From the NCBI GenBank assembly GCA_900323505.1, contig OOIN01000003.1, forward strand, positions 1,550,001 to 1,614,000: a DNA stretch of 64,000 nucleotides, written 5' to 3'. The first letter of the stretch is position 1, and every line of letters starts with the position of its first letter. Made by a program: the position numbers and the translations under genes. The stretch comes from Ustilago trichophora (Eukaryota > Basidiomycota > Ustilaginomycetes > Ustilaginales > Ustilaginaceae). Shown here in pieces: positions 50,011-60,873 of this stretch. The notes below the pieces were generated by a model. The model was not told the DNA's origin and searched no databases. It was given only the letters and a program-made list of their open reading frames with translations.

Positions 50011-50858
50011 GTTGAACATGAAAGTCTCCGTTTTGCAATATCTTACCTCCAGAATAATGAGATACAGAACAGACAGACCAAAGTTTGTCGCTTGGAAAAT
50101 CAATAGAATTTTTTTAAAAAAAAAAATCATTTCGAGAGGTCTGAGTTTAGGAAAGATTCAACACGCGGCATTTGACGTCACCACATCATGCGCTCTCTCT
50201 GTCGTCACCAAGTGCGGCTAGCGTGTGTCTTTGTTGTCTTTGATTGCATTCACAGGGTCGCTTGCCAACCTAACTGCTCCACTTTGCTGCCTTCCCAGGG
50301 TGCCGTCATGACCCTGGTTTTGGCTCGATGCTGTCCCCGCTCCGACCCTGGTCTCGCTTGGCTAACTAATGTAGCATGCTCTGCATTGCCCAATTTAGGA
50401 TCTGTCCACAAGTAATTCTACGCCAAGATGTTGGCAGCGGTTTTTGACCGTTCGACATCGATGGGCGTGACCAACAGGAAAGACTGGCTGCCTCGTCATT
50501 GAGCATTGTCCCTTGTGGGTCACGACTGGATGACACCCTGCTCCGTCGCCCCGCTACAGTCCTCTTCTTCCGCCTGCAATTCTCGTTCCTCTCGTGGCCG
50601 GAAGGAAGACTTGGTCTCGTCTTCTTCAGAGTTCAACTGCATTGTCAAGTTCTCTTATAAGGGACCTTGTTGAGTCTTCGCGGTCGAGGTTCATCCTGTA
50701 CCTAACACCATCCCCTTCCCCTCACCCACTCCTTTACAAGGTCGGTTCTTCCCGACCGATCTACCCCGTTCGTTAGCGCTGACAACCCTACCGAGGCTCA
50801 CCACCGCTTCCTCCTCAATTCAACCCGGTGATCTGCACCCAGACCCGTCACAGCCAAA
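49610..50858. other. Intergenic region with a long poly-T tract
   Basis: 1.25 kb between the aminotransferase and the Sfk1/DRAM-like gene, both +. Contains a 39-nt T run. No coding frame or RNA gene recognised. TATA-like ctTATAAG near 50654-50661 could be a promoter element of the downstream gene. Confidence 0.5.
49967..50005. repeat. Poly-T tract of 39 nt
   Basis: An uninterrupted run of T (poly-A on the minus strand), preceded by CTTGTC and followed by GCTGTG. It could be a replication-slippage homopolymer or the A-tail of a retro-inserted sequence. Confidence 0.95.
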
Positions 50859-51718
50859 ATGAAGATCGGCATCCACGGCATCTACTACCTCTTCCCCATC
50901 CTGACGTTCGCGTCGTGGACCACAGCCATTGTCGGCCTGCTCGCCCTGTGGGCGCACGACAGGTTCGTCCAATACGAGCCTGAAGAAGCCTCGGTCGTTT
51001 TCATCTCCGATGTCGGCGCATCGCACAAGACATTCTTCATCATCTTCTGTTGTCTCACCGCTGCCTTCTACATTCTGACCACTTTTGCCGAGCGTCACCT
51101 TCGCCACAAGCGCAAGATCCCCGGCTCGGTTCGCAAGAAGCAGACCATCCTCGATATCTGCTCCGTCATCTGCGCCATTATCGGCTCTGCAGCTTTGATC
51201 TTGCTTAGCATCTTTGACGCTTTCAACCACAGCAATGTGCACTGGAGCATGACGTTGATCTTTGTCGTCTTTGTGGCGCTCTCGGTGCTCTTCCAGGTGC
51301 TTCAGGTGTTCTCGCTTTCGCACGACCATGATCGTCTGGCAACGCTCAAGGTTATTGCCATCATCAAGGCCATCATCCTCTCGCTGGCCATTGCAGGTGC
51401 GATCGCTTTCATCATCTGCTACGGAATTTGCAGAGGTGATGCGTACCCAGGCAACAACAGGTGCGACAAGGTCATCTCTGCAGCTGCCGTTTGCGAGTGG
51501 GCCATTGCTTTCTTGCTCGACATCTACTTCCTGACCTACCTCGTGGATCTCTGGCCCGCACACAGGCGCGCTCAGAAAGGTCTCAGCGAAGACGGAACCA
51601 TGGTCGAGAACAAGCAGCTTGCCCGCGAACACGGCGTCGCCGACCGCCCCACCGCTCCTTACGCCATCGACGGTGTCCACAACAACGATACCTACTACCC
51701 TAGCCAGGCCGCCCAGCA

Positions 51719-51749
<31 letters not shown>

Positions 51750-51926
51750 TACAGCCAGCACGGTGTCCAGCCCGCTCCCATGGGCATGACCGCCGCTAAC
51801 GCCAGTCCGAACGCTGCCCCTTCCACTCTACCCGGCTCAGAACGAGGAAGTCTCTACCAGACTCCCATGACTGAGGCGCGCCCTTACCCCAACAATGCAG
51901 GCGCCTACAACTCTTACCAGGCCTAA
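50859..51926 (+). CDS. Frag1/DRAM/Sfk1-family membrane protein with poly-Gln tail
   Basis: A 355-residue single-exon protein. Six hydrophobic helices lie in the first ~235 residues (FPILTFASWTTAIVGLLAL, TFFIIFCCLTAAFYILTTF, LDICSVICAIIGSAALILL, MTLIFVVFVALSVLFQVL, IIKAIILSLAIAGAIAFII, AVCEWAIAFLLDIYFLTYL), with an EWAIAF block typical of the Frag1/DRAM/Sfk1 family. Yeast Sfk1 helps PI4-kinase Stt4 and plasma-membrane lipid asymmetry. The C-terminal ~110 residues are hydrophilic and contain a polyglutamine run from CAG/CAA repeats (51714-51749). The gene converges on the asteroid-like gene. Confidence 0.82.
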
Positions 51927-52211
51927 TGCAACCCCATTTCACTTTGTATAGATTAGATTCGCGAATGCATTCCTCGAGGAGAATATTAGACCTTCTGTCC
52001 TTTGTTTCAAGTCCGTCTGGCCGCACGTTAGAAAAGCGACAGCTAGACACACCCTTCATACCTCATGTACACTTCAGATACCTCTCTAATCTTACGATAT
52101 AACGATCGCAAACAGGTCTGTCTACGTGGAATGATTTTGATGTGACTGGTATACGAAAAGGCTACACAATGAGGGAGCAAGGAAGCAGTTCCACGACATT
52201 GAGCAGGCCAC

Positions 52212-54326
52212 TCAAGCCCGCAGGTACTTCTTCAGCACCTGAGGAGGCTCAATAGCGAGCTGTTGCCTCTGCTTGGCGATCAAGGCGTCGAGCGTCAGAA
52301 TGGGGCACAGCTCAGCTACGTATCGGTCACCCTTCCTGCTGTAATCGGACACAGCTGGGGCAGGCTTGACACCTTTGTCCGCATCATCTTCGTCTGCCAA
52401 TCCAGCGACTGAGCCAGGCCTCGACCTGACCTCGTCCTCTTCTTTCTCGTCATCGTCCTCGTCATCATCGTCATTGTACATCGAGCTGCCAAACGAAGAT
52501 GGTGGAGTCTGTACGGGAATCAGCTCCTCCGGATCACCCTCCTCATCCCAGTTGACCTTGTTCGGCCCTGGCCCAGCCAAGATCGGGATTGCACGTGGGT
52601 TTGCACCCACCAACTCGTCCTCCTCCTCTTCCTCCTCCGGCAGTGGTTCCTCCAGCGTATCCCTTGCCCAGCCCATTCCCCAGGTAGAGAAAAGCGTTGA
52701 GAAGGTCCAATTCCTCACGTCTCGCGCGTGGTTAGATTGAATCGATTTTTGATCTGGATCCTCTGGAGCCATCCTGTTCATACAGAAGCGCTGGCTGAGA
52801 GACTCGACTAACACCCGGTCAAAGTGGCCCTTTGTATAGGCTTCACGGTAGTGCTTCAGACCGCCCCTATGAGCAGGCCGCGACGCTTCGGGTTTGGAGT
52901 CGGTGAAGAATTCTGTACCGGGCGTGGAGCGGTGGATAGCGCTGGCGTCACTGAGAAGGGAATAGGTGCAGACGGAGTCAATGACGGCGTCAACGAGCTC
53001 TTCTTGCTCGCCAGAGGTGATGTATGCTTCGCGGGTGTTGGTGGCGACCCCGGCTAAGATGCGCTCGACAACGCTCTGGACCATGAACCGGACCGGATCG
53101 TTCAGTGCGAGTGCTGCAAGGGCTTCATCGAGCTTGGGGTGCATAGTATCGCCGACTGGGGTGGCGGTGGCCGAGGTCATGGTGGATCCGCCGCCACGAG
53201 CAGACAGAGCTCCCCAAGTTGAGCCAGCTCGTCCAAGCCCGGTGCGTGAGGCAGATGGAGTTGCTGTGCCGGATCGCAGTGCTGGCGTGCGGTTGCCTGT
53301 GGAAGCGATGCGTACGGTTTCGGTCTTGATGGCATTTGCGATGAAGGTGATGCGCTGAGGTCCGTATGGGAGTGCAGGATCGAGAATGCGCTTCTGGATG
53401 CTGGCGGTATAGTCATTTCCTACGAGCGCGGCTAGCAAGGGGAGCATCGACGTCGGGATGCCGAGGGAAGCAGCCACCTTGGCGGATGAGTAGGAAGTGA
53501 AGCGGACACCAGTGAGAACGCCTTCCTCGGCACGCTCTGGCGGACGACTGAGCACCTGAATCTGAACATCTGCAGCTGCAGCATTCTTGCCACCCTTTCG
53601 ACCCTTGGTCCTTCCACTTTTGCCTACCTGAGCGAAGCCGTCATCCTCGAATACTGCCGCAGCGGGTTGCGAGTCATCAGGTTGCTCCTTGGGAGCCGGC
53701 TTAACAAGGTAGTCAATCGAATCGATGGGAACGTATCCGCGGCATTGTGTGCCTCGAGCGCAAAGAATGAAGAAGTCAGAGTCGTTGCTGACAGCCCATC
53801 CGCTCATCCTGTCTGCCAATTCGGCCACAGCGCTATCTGCTTCGATCTCCTCGATGACGATCTGAACACCACACTGGCGAAGGGCTTCGAGAGTGCAATC
53901 GTAGAGCAAAGGTGGGAAGACACCCATGGAGATCTGGAATCCGGGCTTGGATCGAGACGAGGATCGCATGAAAGCTGAATTGTTTGCTGCGCTGTCTCCC
54001 ATGCGCGAGAGAACGGTAGGGATCTTGAGCGGGAGATAAGGTCCATCAAAGACAAAGATGGGTTCGAGGCCAGCTTGTCGCAACGCATTGACAAAGTGAC
54101 GGACGTGCAAGGTGTAGCCAATGTATTCACCACCACGTACTGATTCGGTAAAGTGATCGAGATAGGCTCGGTAAATCCATGCCCAACCATCGATGACGAA
54201 GGTCCCGCCGGTGGAAGAGGAAGAGCTAGGTGCTCCCTCAGCAGTGCCCTTAACAGTGACAGTCACTTCTTCGGAGACGGCATGTTGAATCTGCTTGACG
54301 AACGATGCCAAACCTTTGACACCCAT
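52212..54326 (-). CDS. Asteroid/XPG-like nuclease-fold protein
   Basis: A 704-residue single-exon protein from the ATG at 54326. The frame continues upstream only with GTG-type starts; MGVKGLASFV is the canonical asteroid/XPG N-terminus and supports this choice. XPG-fold acidic residues are present: FVIDGWAWIY, PIFVFDGPYLP, EIEADSAVAELA, VSNDSDFFIL and LVGNDYTASI. The asteroid group (ASTE1; FEN-like) has structure-specific DNA nuclease activity in some members. The C-terminal third contains acidic low-complexity tracts (EEEEEEDELV, DDDDEDDDEKEEDEV), likely disordered. It is larger than typical FEN1 and not a canonical FEN1 or EXO1. Confidence 0.85.
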   Translation of the reverse strand: MGVKGLASFVKQIQHAVSEEVTVTVKGTAEGAPSSSSSTGGTFVIDGWAWIYRAYLDHFTESVRGGEYIGYTLHVRHFVNALRQAGLEPIFVFDGPYLPLKIPTVLSRMGDSAANNSAFMRSSSRSKPGFQISMGVFPPLLYDCTLEALRQCGVQIVIEEIEADSAVAELADRMSGWAVSNDSDFFILCARGTQCRGYVPIDSIDYLVKPAPKEQPDDSQPAAAVFEDDGFAQVGKSGRTKGRKGGKNAAAADVQIQVLSRPPERAEEGVLTGVRFTSYSSAKVAASLGIPTSMLPLLAALVGNDYTASIQKRILDPALPYGPQRITFIANAIKTETVRIASTGNRTPALRSGTATPSASRTGLGRAGSTWGALSARGGGSTMTSATATPVGDTMHPKLDEALAALALNDPVRFMVQSVVERILAGVATNTREAYITSGEQEELVDAVIDSVCTYSLLSDASAIHRSTPGTEFFTDSKPEASRPAHRGGLKHYREAYTKGHFDRVLVESLSQRFCMNRMAPEDPDQKSIQSNHARDVRNWTFSTLFSTWGMGWARDTLEEPLPEEEEEEDELVGANPRAIPILAGPGPNKVNWDEEGDPEELIPVQTPPSSFGSSMYNDDDDEDDDEKEEDEVRSRPGSVAGLADEDDADKGVKPAPAVSDYSRKGDRYVAELCPILTLDALIAKQRQQLAIEPPQVLKKYLRA

Positions 54327-56125
54327 ATCGTCGTCTTTGTATGCCACCGCGTCTTTGGTGCCGTGTAAGGAAAGGTCTGGTGCTGTAAGTTAGTGATGGT
54401 TGGAAGGTATTGAAAGAGCTGCAGCAGCTTGTGCATACCTCCACAAAAAAAAAGGTCCGGATGAAGAAAGCTTTTCATGTTCGCGGAGCCGGGAAATTTG
54501 GCAGTGTTAGACCGAGTTCTTCCCCAAAACCTTGAATTTTTGGCTGTTACGTTCTGGGTTCTCCGTCAGGTCGGCATTCTGGAATCTGAGCTGCAAAGAC
54601 AATCAGGCCAAGAGCATTGCTCTAACTTCCAAGCGTCGGCGATAACGCTGCTCTCATGCAAGGAAAGGCGACCAAGTCGAACGGCAGAGTCGAGATTCCG
54701 CAAGGACGAAGAGAAACGAAGAGCACATGGTCGCACGGCAAGCAAAAGGCAAGTGAAGGACGGAACGGAATCGCGTTCGGCAGGGTTCGGCAGCCCATTT
54801 GACGTTCTGTGGTCGACATGATGCGGGCCGGTAAATTGGCACATTGCATCTCTTCTTCTGAAAAAAATCTCCTGCTGCCACGTTCATAGACTTCAGGCTG
54901 CTCTCCAAAAGAGCTCTTTATCAAGATCAAGGGTGTCGGCGTTGGATGGACATGGTGGGCGTAAAGCTGTGCCTTGACGCCCACTAAGAACGTGGATGGC
55001 GTGATGCAGTTCCCTTTCGCTTTGGTTGAGACTCACACAGGAGATGCAGTTGGCACGCAAAGTTGGGTTGCTCAGTCTGACCTGAAGGGAAGCCTTTTGC
55101 AAGGAGGGAGTGTGTGGATATGACGGAGATAAAAAAGGAGCCAACAGATTCGGCAAAATCGAAGTGGGGGATCTAATCCAGTTTGAGCGATTGGATCTGC
55201 CGCTCTGAAACCGTCGGCACCAGCACATACAGTACAGAAGCGTCGTCCGATTTTTAAGTTGTACAAATGAAAGTGAAAGCTTTCTGTGCAGCAGCAGCTT
55301 CTGTGCCACTGCCTGGTTGGTATCGCAGGAAAAAAAGCCTCCGAAGAAAAGAGTCTCGAGCTTATCCTAAGGACACACTGCAGGGTGACCAAGATGTGCG
55401 AGAGTTTGGCAAGCCTTTTTAGCTGTGACGATGGGTTGTCATCTCTGTCAATTTCAAAGGGAAAGAGGGTCTGCGCGAAACGCAGATTTACGCTGGCTTC
55501 TGGAAAATTGAAAATGAAGAGAAGAGACGACTCTGTGACCCTTTTTAGCACCTCCTGTCGCTCGGCCCTTGGAATCGCCGGTAAGCGGGGGCAAGAGTAT
55601 TTGCTTGGCATTTCCAATTTAGAGTCGCACACAAATTAACGGTGTGCTGCCGAGGCGAGCGTCGTCGTCTGGTTGCTTTGATTCCAGCGCATTGACTCTC
55701 CGCTCCGTCTGCATACTGTGACCAGAACTCCTCGGTTCTTACCCGCTCCTTGGCTTTCCTTTGGCATTTCAAATAGCATCAAAGTAGACGCTTCAAGCGC
55801 CATACTGTGTCACACTGCGGCCATAAAGTCCACCCGGCTGACACTTGGGCCGTCACATCTCATCTGGACAGCATTCCACAATTTTGAAACCGCTGCTTCC
55901 ATCCTAACAACAACCACCTTCACCACTGCTAACCTCACCATCACCGTCCATCCGCAGTATCGCCCAACTCGCACGCATCAACGATACTCCATTGCACCTT
56001 CTGCATCCACGCATTCAATCCACCGGACCCTATCTGCCAACTTGCATCCACACGGATCCCTCCACACACGCTCCTCCCAACACAAAGGCCTCGACTCGCT
56101 ACATCTCTTCTCCTTGACAACATCG
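54327..56125. other. Divergent intergenic region, 1.8 kb
   Basis: Between the asteroid-like gene (-) and the metallo-beta-lactamase gene (+). The frame of the latter is open far upstream but has no ATG before 56126. CA/pyrimidine-rich leader from about 55880. No gene seen. Confidence 0.5.
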
Positions 56126-57451
56126 ATGGCAGAAGCACGTAAAGCCGTTGAAGACCTTGTGCGGCTTTCCAGTCGCGTGATCCGCATTCTTGGCCAGAAC
56201 CCAGGTCCCTACACTCTGGCCGGAACCAACACCTACCTCGTCTCGACGCCTCCAGTCGCTTCTTCTAAGCTTGCATCGCGACCCTCAATTCTCGTTGACA
56301 CGGGCGAAGGAACTGAATCCTACATCCCGCTTCTCGAACGTGCGCTTAAAGGAGCAGTCGACGGTGATGTGCACAAGAATGGTGCCGGCGCATCATCTTC
56401 TGCAAAACAAGATGCGATGGAGGAGGATGAAGAGGACGAAGACGACCTCACCTCGTGGATCAGCGACATTGTCTTGACACACAAGCATCACGATCATGTC
56501 GGTGGTCTGCCTTCCATCCTTTCCTTGCTTTCCAAACTGCGAGCCGAAGCGACAGTGACGCTGCCAGCACCGAGGATACACAAGTTGCTCGATGCAGAAT
56601 CGGATCCAGATCTCATCAAGATGCTTCACAGCCTGCCCAAGGGCTCTTTTATTCCGTATGGCGAGAAAGAGGGTGCAACTTCGCCGTTGTGGCCACTCCA
56701 GGAGGGCTCTGTAGTCAATGTGGCGAGCGATGGCGTTTCTTCCTCGCTGCAAGTGCTGCACACACCCGGTCACACAGCCGACCACATCTGCCTGTTGCTC
56801 AACGAGGAAAAGACGCTTCTGACGGGTGACCACGTTCTCGGCCAGGGCACCACCGTCTTTGAAGACCTTACGGCATACATGTCGAGCTTGCGAAAATGCT
56901 CTCGCGCTCTCGAGGAGCTCGGACCTTGTGCAGAAGCTGCCAATGAAAACCTGCTCTACCCGGCACACGGACCCGTCGTCCAAGAGGGTAGGAAAATGCT
57001 CAAGCAGTACCTCGACCATCGACTGGAGCGCGAGGCCCAAGTTGTGGAGCTGCTCAAGAGCTCTCCCCACGGCGACCTGGCTCAGCAAACTTGTTCGTCC
57101 ACAGTCAAGGTCGCAGGCACAGAATACCACCTGGGCGCACCATGGAAAATCCGACAGATGGTGCTCAAGCTCTACTCCAATTATCCGGAGAACCTCTTCC
57201 CGGCCGCTGCGAGGGGCTTGTATCTGCACCTGCGTACGCTGTCTTCGCCCGATGCTGAGCAAGGAAAGGCTTCACGTGTTAGGTGTCTGCAGACGACATC
57301 GTTTGCTCGCAGGGCGTCAGCTGAAGCGGCTGCAGACGTGGGCAACTGCCCTCCAATGCCACAGGGCGACCATGAATGGGTCGAAGCTATGGAACTCGAT
57401 TGGTCCTTGATTCAGAACCCAAGCTCACAGACAAGTCACCAGCATCTCTAG
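56126..57451 (+). CDS. Metallo-beta-lactamase-fold hydrolase, LACTB2-like
   Basis: A 441-residue single-exon protein. The start is the first in-frame ATG (tcgATGgcag). It has the metallo-beta-lactamase metal motif THKHHDHVGG at 118-127 (His119, His121, Asp123, His124), then HTPGHTADHICLLL, LLTGDHVLG (Asp) and YPAHGPV (His). NPGPYTLAGTNTYLV near the N-terminus and a C-terminal helical/winged region (around APWKIRQMVLKLYSNYPENLFPAAARG) match LACTB2, a mitochondrial/cytosolic endoribonuclease. An acidic low-complexity insertion (around residues 95-108, MEEDEEDEDD) lies just before the metal motif. RNase activity is inferred from the family. Confidence 0.85.
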   Translation: MAEARKAVEDLVRLSSRVIRILGQNPGPYTLAGTNTYLVSTPPVASSKLASRPSILVDTGEGTESYIPLLERALKGAVDGDVHKNGAGASSSAKQDAMEEDEEDEDDLTSWISDIVLTHKHHDHVGGLPSILSLLSKLRAEATVTLPAPRIHKLLDAESDPDLIKMLHSLPKGSFIPYGEKEGATSPLWPLQEGSVVNVASDGVSSSLQVLHTPGHTADHICLLLNEEKTLLTGDHVLGQGTTVFEDLTAYMSSLRKCSRALEELGPCAEAANENLLYPAHGPVVQEGRKMLKQYLDHRLEREAQVVELLKSSPHGDLAQQTCSSTVKVAGTEYHLGAPWKIRQMVLKLYSNYPENLFPAAARGLYLHLRTLSSPDAEQGKASRVRCLQTTSFARRASAEAAADVGNCPPMPQGDHEWVEAMELDWSLIQNPSSQTSHQHL

Positions 57452-58098
57452 TCTACACCACTTTGCGTGTTTTGTCAGCCTACGAATCTATACCATCACT
57501 TTTTCCACACTCTGCGAGCCGCTGATACTGTTCGAACACATGTTGCATTGCTGTACATCACGCGCGCATTGCGTCTCGCTCTGCTGCCAGCCGTCGATCT
57601 TTTTGACGTCAAGTAAAAGTTTTGGAGCTAAGAATGTTCTACTGCACTCTGAGCAAGATGACCGCGAGGAAGGATGGATTCTTTTCGGTTGAGGTTTCGA
57701 ACAGGAGGGGGTTCAACCGCAATGGTTGTGCAGTTGTCACTGTATTCATGCACCACGGCACGCAGAAAGGCTTGGCGTGCAGCTGTTCGGCATCGTTTTG
57801 CTGAGTTCTGTTGTGTTGTCCGCGCCGACGGTTCAGGGTCTGACGAGAAATCGAGACTTTGTTAGGCTGAGCAATGAGTACAAAGGATCGGGAAAACAAA
57901 TGAGAGGACGCAAGGCGTTCGGAAGTCGGATTGCAGCATTGTACCTCGCCAGTTCACCACGCTTGGCTTTATCGAGCTTAGACCCTTTTGTTCCTGAACA
58001 GCCGCCGCACACCTCTGCTCACCACCATCAGATCCTTTCGCCACAATACGAGCAGGGAGCTCACTCCGCTCATCCTTCGAGGTAGAAGCTAGCGCGTG
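57452..58098. other. Intergenic spacer, tandem genes
   Basis: 647 bp between the metallo-beta-lactamase and ERV2 genes. CA-rich before 58090. No gene seen. Confidence 0.5.
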
Positions 58099-58980
58099 AT
58101 GGTGTCGAGATTCTTCCAACTCATCCTATTGGCGGGGATGATCCTTCTCATTCCTTCCTTTCTCTACCTTTCGCATCCGGCGACTCCCACTCTGATCGAC
58201 CCTGCCACAGGGTTGGCCTACTCCTCGGATTCATTACTCAAAGGACAGTCATCAAACGATCTGGCGCAAATATCGCAGGGGAAAGGTGTGGATCAATCGC
58301 ATCCGTGGAACGGGTGGAATTGGCACGATGCCTCTGCTAACGTTAACAAGGGCGTGCATAAAGTGGAAGACCAGGTGAAAGGGTTGATTGACCACTGGCG
58401 TCCCACTCCTAATCCTTCCTCTTCTAGTAGCTCCTCCGCCACGACAATAGATCCCAAAGTTAAGCCCCCATCGTCGACCAAACCAGCAACAACCCCAGCA
58501 CCGGGCAAAGACGTCGAACGAGTCGAAGGAGTAATCATGCCCAAGATGGGCAACGCAACAGCCAAAGCAGCACTCGGCCGTTCCACATGGCACTTTTTGC
58601 ATACCATGACCCTCCGTTTCCCCGACAATCCTACATCGACGGAATCAGAAACCCTGCGAAGCTTCTTTACCAACTTTGCGCAGCTCTATCCTTGCGGAGA
58701 GTGCGCAAGGCATTTCCAACAATTGATCAAGGAGTTGCCGCCTCAAGTGGGTTCGAGAAAGGGTGCAAGTTTGTGGTTGTGCACGGTGCACAACGAGGTC
58801 AATAAGAGTTTGGGCAAGGAAGAGTTTCCCTGTGATAAGTTGGATGAGAGCTATGATTGCGGTTGTGGAGATGATCCGAACGCAGCGAAGAATGGGACTA
58901 GTACCTCGACGACGTTGGCATCAACAGCGGCGACGGCAACGACGACGACCACACACAAGGATGTCACGCCGTTTGCGTGA
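58099..58980 (+). CDS. ERV2: ERV2-type FAD-linked sulfhydryl oxidase
   Basis: A 293-residue single-exon protein. A hydrophobic N-terminal signal anchor (residues ~5-24, FFQLILLAGMILLIPSFLYL) and a Ser/Pro-rich stalk precede an ERV/ALR domain. Trp164 and His165 in RSTWHFLHTM, the redox CxxC YPCGECARHF (Cys199/Cys202), and LWLCTVHNEVNK (the FAD-adenine-binding CxxHNxVN-type motif) are all present. A further FPCDKL...YDCGCG region follows. ERV2 oxidises PDI in the ER lumen, passing electrons to oxygen. The N-terminal anchor fits ER placement, so the PDI 16 kb away is a plausible partner in pathway rather than location. The start is ATG at 58099; a GTG precedes it. Confidence 0.92.
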   Translation: MVSRFFQLILLAGMILLIPSFLYLSHPATPTLIDPATGLAYSSDSLLKGQSSNDLAQISQGKGVDQSHPWNGWNWHDASANVNKGVHKVEDQVKGLIDHWRPTPNPSSSSSSSATTIDPKVKPPSSTKPATTPAPGKDVERVEGVIMPKMGNATAKAALGRSTWHFLHTMTLRFPDNPTSTESETLRSFFTNFAQLYPCGECARHFQQLIKELPPQVGSRKGASLWLCTVHNEVNKSLGKEEFPCDKLDESYDCGCGDDPNAAKNGTSTSTTLASTAATATTTTTHKDVTPFA

Positions 58981-59676
58981 AACCATATTCGGGTTCAGTA
59001 ACGGATTGGCAACTGGAAACTTTTGCATATCGATCATCAAACTAGCATTCTTTCTCAGCATTTGTCACCAGCCATAACAACTCCTCGCCGTATCATATAG
59101 CAGCTCTTACTATCACTGCTTTGGGGCACACCAAGACACGTATCTGCTCTCGCTCATCTAGCATCGCAATGTCATCGTTCGCATCAGAACCACTGCTCAG
59201 CACTGCACAATCTGAAGCCCACGCACACACACACACACACATGCTGAGTGATGAAGAACATTCGAAACGCATCCTACATTGCCGAGCAAGCGAGCATGCT
59301 CGAGAAGCGTGGATAACCAGATCCAACAGCTTCAGGAAAGCAAGACAGAAGAGGGCGTATGTCACATGAGTAGACGAATGATGATGTCGAACCATCAAGG
59401 TGCCGTTACAGTGTGTCACATCGAACGCAGGGTTGGGTACGGTGTCCTCTTACGAAGAAAAGCACCGCTCGTCCCAAAAATCAAAAGCAAAAAAGGGGGG
59501 AAGATGAAGGAAACGAAGCGAAAGGTGACAACGAAAGGCCTGGAGAATAGGTTGTTCCCAAGCCCTACAAGAGCCAGGAAAGAATCCCTGCGCACACTCA
59601 ATGAGCCGGCTCATCTGTGCAGCACAGGATACACACAGGAAGCAAAGCAAAGCGAGACTCGACGATGAGTGACACT
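58981..59676. other. Convergent 3' intergenic spacer
   Basis: 696 bp between the ERV2 (+) and GH128 (-) stops. A CA run lies at 59220-59241. No gene seen. Confidence 0.5.
59220..59241. repeat. (CA)n microsatellite
   Basis: Short CA run with one early G interruption. Confidence 0.85.
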
Positions 59677-60873
59677 TTACCTGCGGACGGGGATGAGACC
59701 ACGGCGACGGCGCTGCGACTTGTTGGCCTGCTGCACGCTGGCGAGGTAACTCTTACCCGTGGCGCTCAAACTCTGACCCTGCTGGTTGGGAGTCAGATCA
59801 CCGAAAGGACCGTTGTTGGCATCGCTGACCGAGTAAGCTGCAACACGACTGTCGCTCTCGAAGAGTTGCACCATCTGGTTGAGCATCGAGTCGACCTTGT
59901 TCTGATCGCAGTACTTGGGGCTAGGACTCTGGTAGTTGATACAGGCAAACTCGGTGATCCACATGGGCTTGCCGTACTGTGCAAAGTGATCGAGGACTCC
60001 CTTGACACCGTCCATGTTGTCCTGGAAGATGTGAACTGCGATGATGTCAGGCTGAGTCTTGACCGCCTTGAGGAAAGGTCCGAGCCAAGTTTCGTCCTTC
60101 TGCATCGCCATGGAGGGCGAAATGAGCTTGGCACCTGCCCGAGCGTGCGGGGCAAGATACTGCTCCCAGGCAGCAGCAGCTTCGGCGACGGGGATGACAC
60201 CAGACGAGCCAGAGCCGGCAAAGTCGGGTTCATTGAAACCCATCACAAATGGCTTGGAGCCGGGCTTGAGCTTTTTGAAGGCGTCGAAGCGTTGCCAGTC
60301 GTCGTCGTGGTTGACACGGCCAAGACCCCAGAGCATGGGAACGGCAAGGATGTCACCCCGGTTCGGGTTGTCAGGGTTGGGAGTCCAGTCATAGTACCAG
60401 CCGAGAGACTTGCCGATCCACTTGAGCGAGTTGCCGCCTGCGACACCTGCTTTGCCAAGAGGAGGAGAGAAGCCAGAGATGGAGATGCTCGACGAGGATG
60501 ATGAGGAGGAAGAAGACGAAGACGAAGACGAAGAGCCGGAGGAAGAGTTGGAAGAGGACGATGAGGAAGAACCAGAGCTGGAGGAGCTGGAAGCGGAGCC
60601 AGAGCCAGAGCCAGAGCCAGAGTTGGACGAAGCGCTAGAACCAGACGAAGCATTGGACGACGAGCCCGACTGCGAAGTGGCGTCAGAGTGAGCGTTGGAC
60701 TGAGCGCTAGCCGCCGACGAAGCCTGCGAGTGCTGCTTGTGCTGGTTCTTGTGCTGGTGCTTATGGTGCTTGGCACGGCACTGCTTCTTGGCATCGACCG
60801 AGTCGGCTGCGGTCAAGAAGAGGGCGAGGACCAAAAAGGCCAAGAGGATGAGCTTGTGGTTGAGAACGAGCAT
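59677..60873 (-). CDS. Secreted GH128-type glucan hydrolase with poly-Ser linker
   Basis: A 398-residue single-exon protein. Signal peptide (about 1-28, LILLAFLVLALFLTAADS) is followed by a His/Lys-rich segment (KKQCRAKHHKHQHKNQHKQH) and then a ~90-residue Ser/Gly/Ala low-complexity linker. The catalytic (beta/alpha)8-type domain runs from about residue 160: SLGWYYDWTP, FVMGFNEPDF (acid/base Glu), WLGPFLKAVK, PDIIAVHIF and MWITEFACINY (nucleophile Glu) identify the GH128 (asl1-like) family of beta-1,3-glucanases. It is probably wall- or apoplast-active. The C-terminus ends in an RRRRG-type basic tail. A 294-codon antisense frame is a shadow. Confidence 0.9.
   Translation of the reverse strand: MLVLNHKLILLAFLVLALFLTAADSVDAKKQCRAKHHKHQHKNQHKQHSQASSAASAQSNAHSDATSQSGSSSNASSGSSASSNSGSGSGSGSASSSSSSGSSSSSSSNSSSGSSSSSSSSSSSSSSSSISISGFSPPLGKAGVAGGNSLKWIGKSLGWYYDWTPNPDNPNRGDILAVPMLWGLGRVNHDDDWQRFDAFKKLKPGSKPFVMGFNEPDFAGSGSSGVIPVAEAAAAWEQYLAPHARAGAKLISPSMAMQKDETWLGPFLKAVKTQPDIIAVHIFQDNMDGVKGVLDHFAQYGKPMWITEFACINYQSPSPKYCDQNKVDSMLNQMVQLFESDSRVAAYSVSDANNGPFGDLTPNQQGQSLSATGKSYLASVQQANKSQRRRRGLIPVRR

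Noticed and set aside
50820..51761. 313-codon minus-strand open frame
   Set aside because: Antisense to the Sfk1/DRAM-like gene, with a poly-Leu start created by the CAG repeat.
55718..56125. N-terminal extension of the metallo-beta-lactamase
   Set aside because: The upstream open frame has no ATG and reads as leader-like sequence; Met at 56126 aligns with the family start.
59617..60501. 294-codon plus-strand open frame
   Set aside because: Antisense to the GH128 catalytic domain; no independent evidence.
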